The position numbers and the translations under genes were made by a program. Under the pieces are notes generated by a model. That model made no database searches. It was not told the origin of the DNA and worked only from the letters and a program-made list of their open reading frames with translations. DNA of 64,000 bases from Parvibaculum lavamentivorans DS-1 (GTDB taxonomy: Bacteria > Pseudomonadota > Alphaproteobacteria > Parvibaculales > Parvibaculaceae), in NCBI RefSeq assembly GCF_000017565.1, contig NC_009719.1, positions 2,215,001 to 2,279,000 of the forward strand. Direction: 5' to 3'. How positions within the stretch are numbered: position 1 is the first letter of the stretch; the number at the start of each line of letters is the position of its first letter. Shown one piece after another: positions 61,551-64,000 of this stretch.

Positions 61551-61751
61551 ATGGACAGTGACGATCTGGAGCCGCGCAAGCGGCGCGGCGAGGCTCTCAC
61601 AGCTTTGGCGAAGGAAGATCTGAGTCTTCTCGGCATCGAGGAGCTGAAGGACCGAATCAGCGCATTGGAGGGTGAGATTGCCCGAATTCGGGACTATCTG
61701 GCCCGAAAGCAAGGCTCGCTCTCCGCTGCGGAGGCGGTGTTCAAAAAATAG
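61551..61751 (+). CDS. DUF1192 family protein
   Basis: A 66-residue protein with the DUF1192 pattern: LTALAKEDLSLLGIEELKDR, ISALEGEIARIRDYLARKQG, SLSAAEAVFKK. It is one amphipathic coiled-coil helix in the cytoplasm. Such genes often sit near quinone oxidoreductases in alphaproteobacteria (memory), here divergently. Function unknown. Confidence 0.87.
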   Translation: MDSDDLEPRKRRGEALTALAKEDLSLLGIEELKDRISALEGEIARIRDYLARKQGSLSAAEAVFKK

Positions 61752-61843
61752 TCAATTCCGGTAAGTTCTTGGAAAACATCCTTTTTGTGGCGGTCTTCAG
61801 GCGCTGTCGCGCGATCTGGTGCCCGCGTCAAATTGCCACAAGA

Positions 61844-61874
61844 TTAACTTCCTGTTAAGAATGGCGGCGCTAGG
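61844..61874 (+). promoter_or_regulatory. CtrA box and -10 of the small RNA candidate
   Basis: TTAA (61844-61847), N7, TTAA (61855-61858) is a perfect CtrA full site. GCTAGG (61869-61874) follows after 10 bp, where the -10 of CtrA-activated promoters lies. No protein gene starts just downstream. Confidence 0.65.
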
Positions 61875-61881
61875 GTGACCT

Positions 61882-61982
61882 TGCGTAATCCAGTCTTCTG
61901 GATTTCTGAGTGGCTCCTATCCACTCTGTTTGACGCCTCCCTGTTAGAACTTGAGCCGCGGGCATCCCCGCGGCTCTTTTTT
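61882..61982 (+). ncRNA. Candidate CtrA-controlled small RNA (three hairpins)
   Basis: About 100 nt between a CtrA-type promoter and an intrinsic terminator. Hairpin 1: AATCCAG (61887-61893), TCTT, CTGGATT (61898-61904). Hairpin 2: GAGTGG (61908-61913), loop CTCCTAT, CCACTC (61921-61926); the loop can pair with Shine-Dalgarno sequences. Then a single-stranded GCCTCCCTG and the terminator hairpin. The layout matches alphaproteobacterial anti-Shine-Dalgarno small RNAs. No good coding frame fits. Exact 5' end and expression are unknown. Confidence 0.55.
61953..61982 (+). terminator. Intrinsic terminator with no protein gene before it
   Basis: GAGCCGCGGG (61953-61962), loop CATC, CCCGCGGCTC (61967-61976), then TTTTTT. 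A perfect 10-bp stem 200 bp after the DUF1192 stop; it most simply ends a small RNA. Confidence 0.9.
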
Positions 61983-62110
61983 GTTGTTCCCAGCCATCGT
62001 CCCGTCCCTGCCCGTTTCAGTGGCACGGATATTGATCCTCAAGACCCTGTATGTGCCGCTTTGGGGCAGGAGCCCGCGGCGGGATCAAGGACGGGATGGG
62101 GAATCGCGGG

Positions 62111-62701
62111 ATGAGTGTTCACGAAATCGAGAATGGCGAAGAAGTCGCCTTTGCGGGCGCCGAGTGCGTCACGCTTGCGGAATTCATGGCCTCGGGGCTT
62201 TTTCAGCGCACCTACAATGAGGGGATGCGTCTGGTCGAGGAAACCTCGGCCTATCTGGACGGTCCGGGCCGCCAGGCTGCCCGCGGGCTCCCCCGCGAGG
62301 CGTCGCTTGCCTATGCGGGAGAAAGCATGCGCCTCACCACGCGGCTGATGCAGGTTGCCTCCTGGTTGCTGGTCCGCAAGGCCGTGCATGAAGGCGAAAT
62401 GAGCGCCGAAGAGGCCAATTCCGAGAAATACCGCCTCGCCACCAAGGAAATTGCGCGCCAGCCCCGCTTCGACGGCGTGGATACCTTGCCGCAGCCATTG
62501 CAGGAGCTGATCGGGCGCTCCGAACGGCTTTATGCCCGTGTCGAGCGTCTGGATGCCCGTCTGCGCGAAGGTGTCTCTCCGATAGCGCAGGATCATCCGC
62601 TTGCCGAGCAGTTACGGCGGGTGGAGCTCTTTTTCCGCGAGAACCTCGCCACGGATGTGTCGCGCCGCGAGTTCGGCCGTCGCAGAAAACGCCCGGACTG
62701 A
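62111..62701 (+). CDS. rcdA: RcdA, regulator of CtrA degradation (DUF1465)
   Basis: A 196-residue DUF1465 protein. The core SGLFQRTYNEGMRLVEETSA, YLDGPGRQAARGL, AYAGESMRLTTRLMQVASWL and KAVHEGEMSAEEA matches Caulobacter RcdA, a ClpXP adaptor that with CpdR and PopA brings CtrA to proteolysis. It forms a three-helix bundle; the C-terminus ends in a basic tail (RREFGRRRKRPD). ATG 62111 was chosen over an upstream in-frame start at 62051. The CtrA box 250 bp upstream suggests feedback, if read-through or antisense effects exist. Confidence 0.92.
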   Translation: MSVHEIENGEEVAFAGAECVTLAEFMASGLFQRTYNEGMRLVEETSAYLDGPGRQAARGLPREASLAYAGESMRLTTRLMQVASWLLVRKAVHEGEMSAEEANSEKYRLATKEIARQPRFDGVDTLPQPLQELIGRSERLYARVERLDARLREGVSPIAQDHPLAEQLRRVELFFRENLATDVSRREFGRRRKRPD

Positions 62702-62726
62702 GCCGGTTCACATATCCGGACAACAA

Positions 62727-62753
62727 AAAAGCCCCGCAATGCGGGGCTTTTTC
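62727..62753. terminator. Bidirectional terminator between rcdA and rpmE
   Basis: AAAAGCCCCGC (62727-62737), AAT, GCGGGGCTTTTT. It serves both convergent genes. Confidence 0.9.
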
Positions 62754-62772
62754 ATGTCTTGTGGCGCTGAGC

Positions 62773-62994
62773 CTAGCTGCCGATGAAGCCGAACTTCTTC
62801 TTGAAGCGGCTGACGCGGCCGCCACGGTCGAGGATCTGCTGACCGCCGCCTGTCCATGCCGGATGCGTTGTCGGGTCGATGTCGAGCACCAGCGTGTCGC
62901 CTTCCGACCCATAGGTCGAGCGGGTCTTGTAGGTGGAGCCATCGTTCATCTGAACCGTGATGAAGTGGTAATCGGGATGCGTGTCTTTCTTCAT
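62773..62994 (-). CDS. rpmE: 50S ribosomal protein L31
   Basis: A 73-residue L31: [60 protein letters not shown]. It joins the 30S and 50S subunits. No cysteine is present, so it is the zinc-free form. A consensus-like promoter lies about 100 bp upstream. Confidence 0.96.
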
Positions 62995-63310
62995 GGCTTA
63001 CGGCTTCCTGAAGGAGGCCCGGTCAGGGGCCGTCGGTGTCCTTGAAAGTGGCGCGCAAAAGCCCCCGCAATCGGAGGCTGCGCTGCCGGAATGGGGGCTT
63101 ATAGCGAAGCCCCGTTGCTGTGGCAAGGCCAGTCTCCACCGTCCTTATGCCGCCTCGGGGCCGTTTCGCGCGAAGATGCCGCAGTCTCCGCCCGCTCCCG
63201 GCGTTGCCCCGGCAAGGCGGAGGTTGCTATACCAGCCGCGCGCGAAAAATATGCCCGGGCGGCCTTAAAGCGATAGGGTGCCCTCCCGCAGCACGAACCG
63301 GCGAAAGCGC
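62995..63310. other. Divergent promoter region of rpmE and the ABC transporter
   Basis: A 316-bp gap without a gene. Minus-strand rpmE promoter: TTGCCA (63126-63121), 17 bp, TATAAG (63103-63098). Plus-strand ABC promoter: TTGCCC (63204-63209), 18 bp, TATACC (63228-63233). Confidence 0.6.
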
Positions 63311-64000
63311 ATGAGCGATATATCAAACCCGGTCGTCGAGGCCATCGAGGAAGAAGCGCAGCGGCGCAAGCCCGCAAAGGCCGTGAGGCCTATCCTCCGC
63401 TTGATGCCTTTCCTTGTGCATTACCGGGGAATGCTGACCCTCGCCCTTGTATCGCTTGTCCTCGCCACGCTCGCCACGCTCGCCATTCCAATGGCCGGCC
63501 GACGCCTGATCGACAATGGGTTCAATCGCGAGAGCGCCGCCTTCGTCGACCAGTATTTCATTGCACTTGTTCTCGTTGCGCTCGTTCTCGGCGTCGCCAG
63601 CGCCGCCCGCTTCTTCTTCGTGAGCTGGATCGGGGAGCGTGTGGTCGCGGATATAAGGCGCGCGGTTTACGAACATGTCCTGCAGCTCTCGCCGGCATTC
63701 TTCGAAGTAACGCGGACAGGTGAGGTTCTCTCGCGTCTTACCGCCGATACGACGCTCATCAAGACGGTTGTGGGCTCATCCGCCTCGATCGCGCTCCGTA
63801 ACATCTTTCTGTTCTTCGGCGCCGGCGCGATGATGGCGGCGACGAGCCCTTATCTTTCCAGCCTCGTCCTCCTTGCCATTCCCGCCATTCTTCTGCCGCT
63901 CATCGTGTTCGGCCGCTGGGTGCGGCGGCTTTCCCGCTCCGCGCAGGACAGGCTGGCCGATACCAGTGCCTTCGGAACGGAAAGCCTCAACGCCATCCAG
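63311..64000 (+). CDS. ABC exporter, transmembrane domain (partial, runs off window)
   Basis: The first 230 residues of an exporter-type ABC protein, open at the window end. After a basic N-terminus (residues 1-35) come membrane helices [40 protein letters not shown] and, further on, [14 protein letters not shown] and [16 protein letters not shown]. The intracellular coupling segment [40 protein letters not shown]-type sequence (contiguous) is typical of MsbA/BmrA-like half-transporters. The nucleotide domain is outside the window. The start ATG at 63311 fits the promoter at 63204-63233. Confidence 0.88.
   Translation, partial: MSDISNPVVEAIEEEAQRRKPAKAVRPILRLMPFLVHYRGMLTLALVSLVLATLATLAIPMAGRRLIDNGFNRESAAFVDQYFIALVLVALVLGVASAARFFFVSWIGERVVADIRRAVYEHVLQLSPAFFEVTRTGEVLSRLTADTTLIKTVVGSSASIALRNIFLFFGAGAMMAATSPYLSSLVLLAIPAILLPLIVFGRWVRRLSRSAQDRLADTSAFGTESLNAIQ

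Noticed and set aside
1-64000. tRNA and rRNA genes
   Set aside because: No cloverleaf or ribosomal RNA sequence was recognised by eye in the intergenic regions; a tRNAscan or Rfam search could overturn this.

Overview
The window is GC-rich chromosomal DNA from an alphaproteobacterium. The evidence is the set of lineage-typical genes: gapR (DUF2312), trcR (DUF1013), rcdA (DUF1465), DUF1192, DUF1244, COQ9, a three-gene pntAA-pntAB-pntB transhydrogenase preceded by a tiny aa3 oxidase subunit IV, and a heme-PAS FixL with FixJ and a FixK-like regulator. The overall flavour recalls Parvibaculum-like Hyphomicrobiales, but that is from memory and untested. No rRNA, tRNA, CRISPR array or intact insertion sequence was seen.

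Layout: 0-6 kb holds a TPR protein, an alpha/beta hydrolase, glycerate kinase and pyruvate kinase (overlapping, minus strand), N-formylglutamate amidohydrolase, DUF1244 and gapR. 6-10 kb holds two tandem LuxR-HTH/alpha-beta-hydrolase fusion regulators with altered nucleophile elbows. 10-16 kb holds a lipoprotein, a GNAT enzyme, a fixL-fixJ-receiver-fixK cluster and a NaChBac-like sodium channel. 16.2-21 kb is an accessory island: a decayed amidohydrolase tail, a TumE/TumA-like toxin-antitoxin pair with a clear operator, and a three-gene ABC-3C/Lamassu-like defence operon (lipase-type effector, middle component, SMC-like ATPase) of visibly lower GC. 21-34 kb holds a TacA-like sigma-54 regulator, an OmpA lipoprotein, oligoendopeptidase F, an ABC1 kinase, a thioesterase, a hydrolase, a Tat-exported amidohydrolase and the pnt operon. 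34-39 kb holds small conserved genes and an iron-uptake operon (TonB receptor, PepSY protein) behind two Fur-like boxes. 39-43 kb holds rpsU, def, coq9, a PAS protein and purEK. 43-49 kb is a sulfate-uptake operon: Rrf2 regulator, binding protein, porin, cysTWA. 49-64 kb holds a diguanylate cyclase, two YdcH proteins around ubiX, two acyl-CoA synthetases, a MarR-controlled dehydrogenase, SRPBCC and thioesterase genes, an SDR, trcR, a SYLF protein, a quinone oxidoreductase, DUF1192, a candidate CtrA-driven small RNA, rcdA, rpmE and the start of an exporter-type ABC transporter.

Most interesting: (1) the ABC-3C/Lamassu-like island, with an unusual hairpin between a strong Shine-Dalgarno and the effector start; (2) a roughly 100-nt three-hairpin RNA candidate with a perfect TTAA-N7-TTAA CtrA box, an intrinsic terminator and a CTCCT loop; (3) 11-bp-phased triple TGACAGT arrays, resembling Pho boxes, that recur beyond the terminators of two minus-strand regulator genes; (4) matching TCAA-N5-TTGA operators that tie a MarR gene to a dehydrogenase; and (5) a perfect Fur-like palindrome over the promoter of a 52-residue protein gene.
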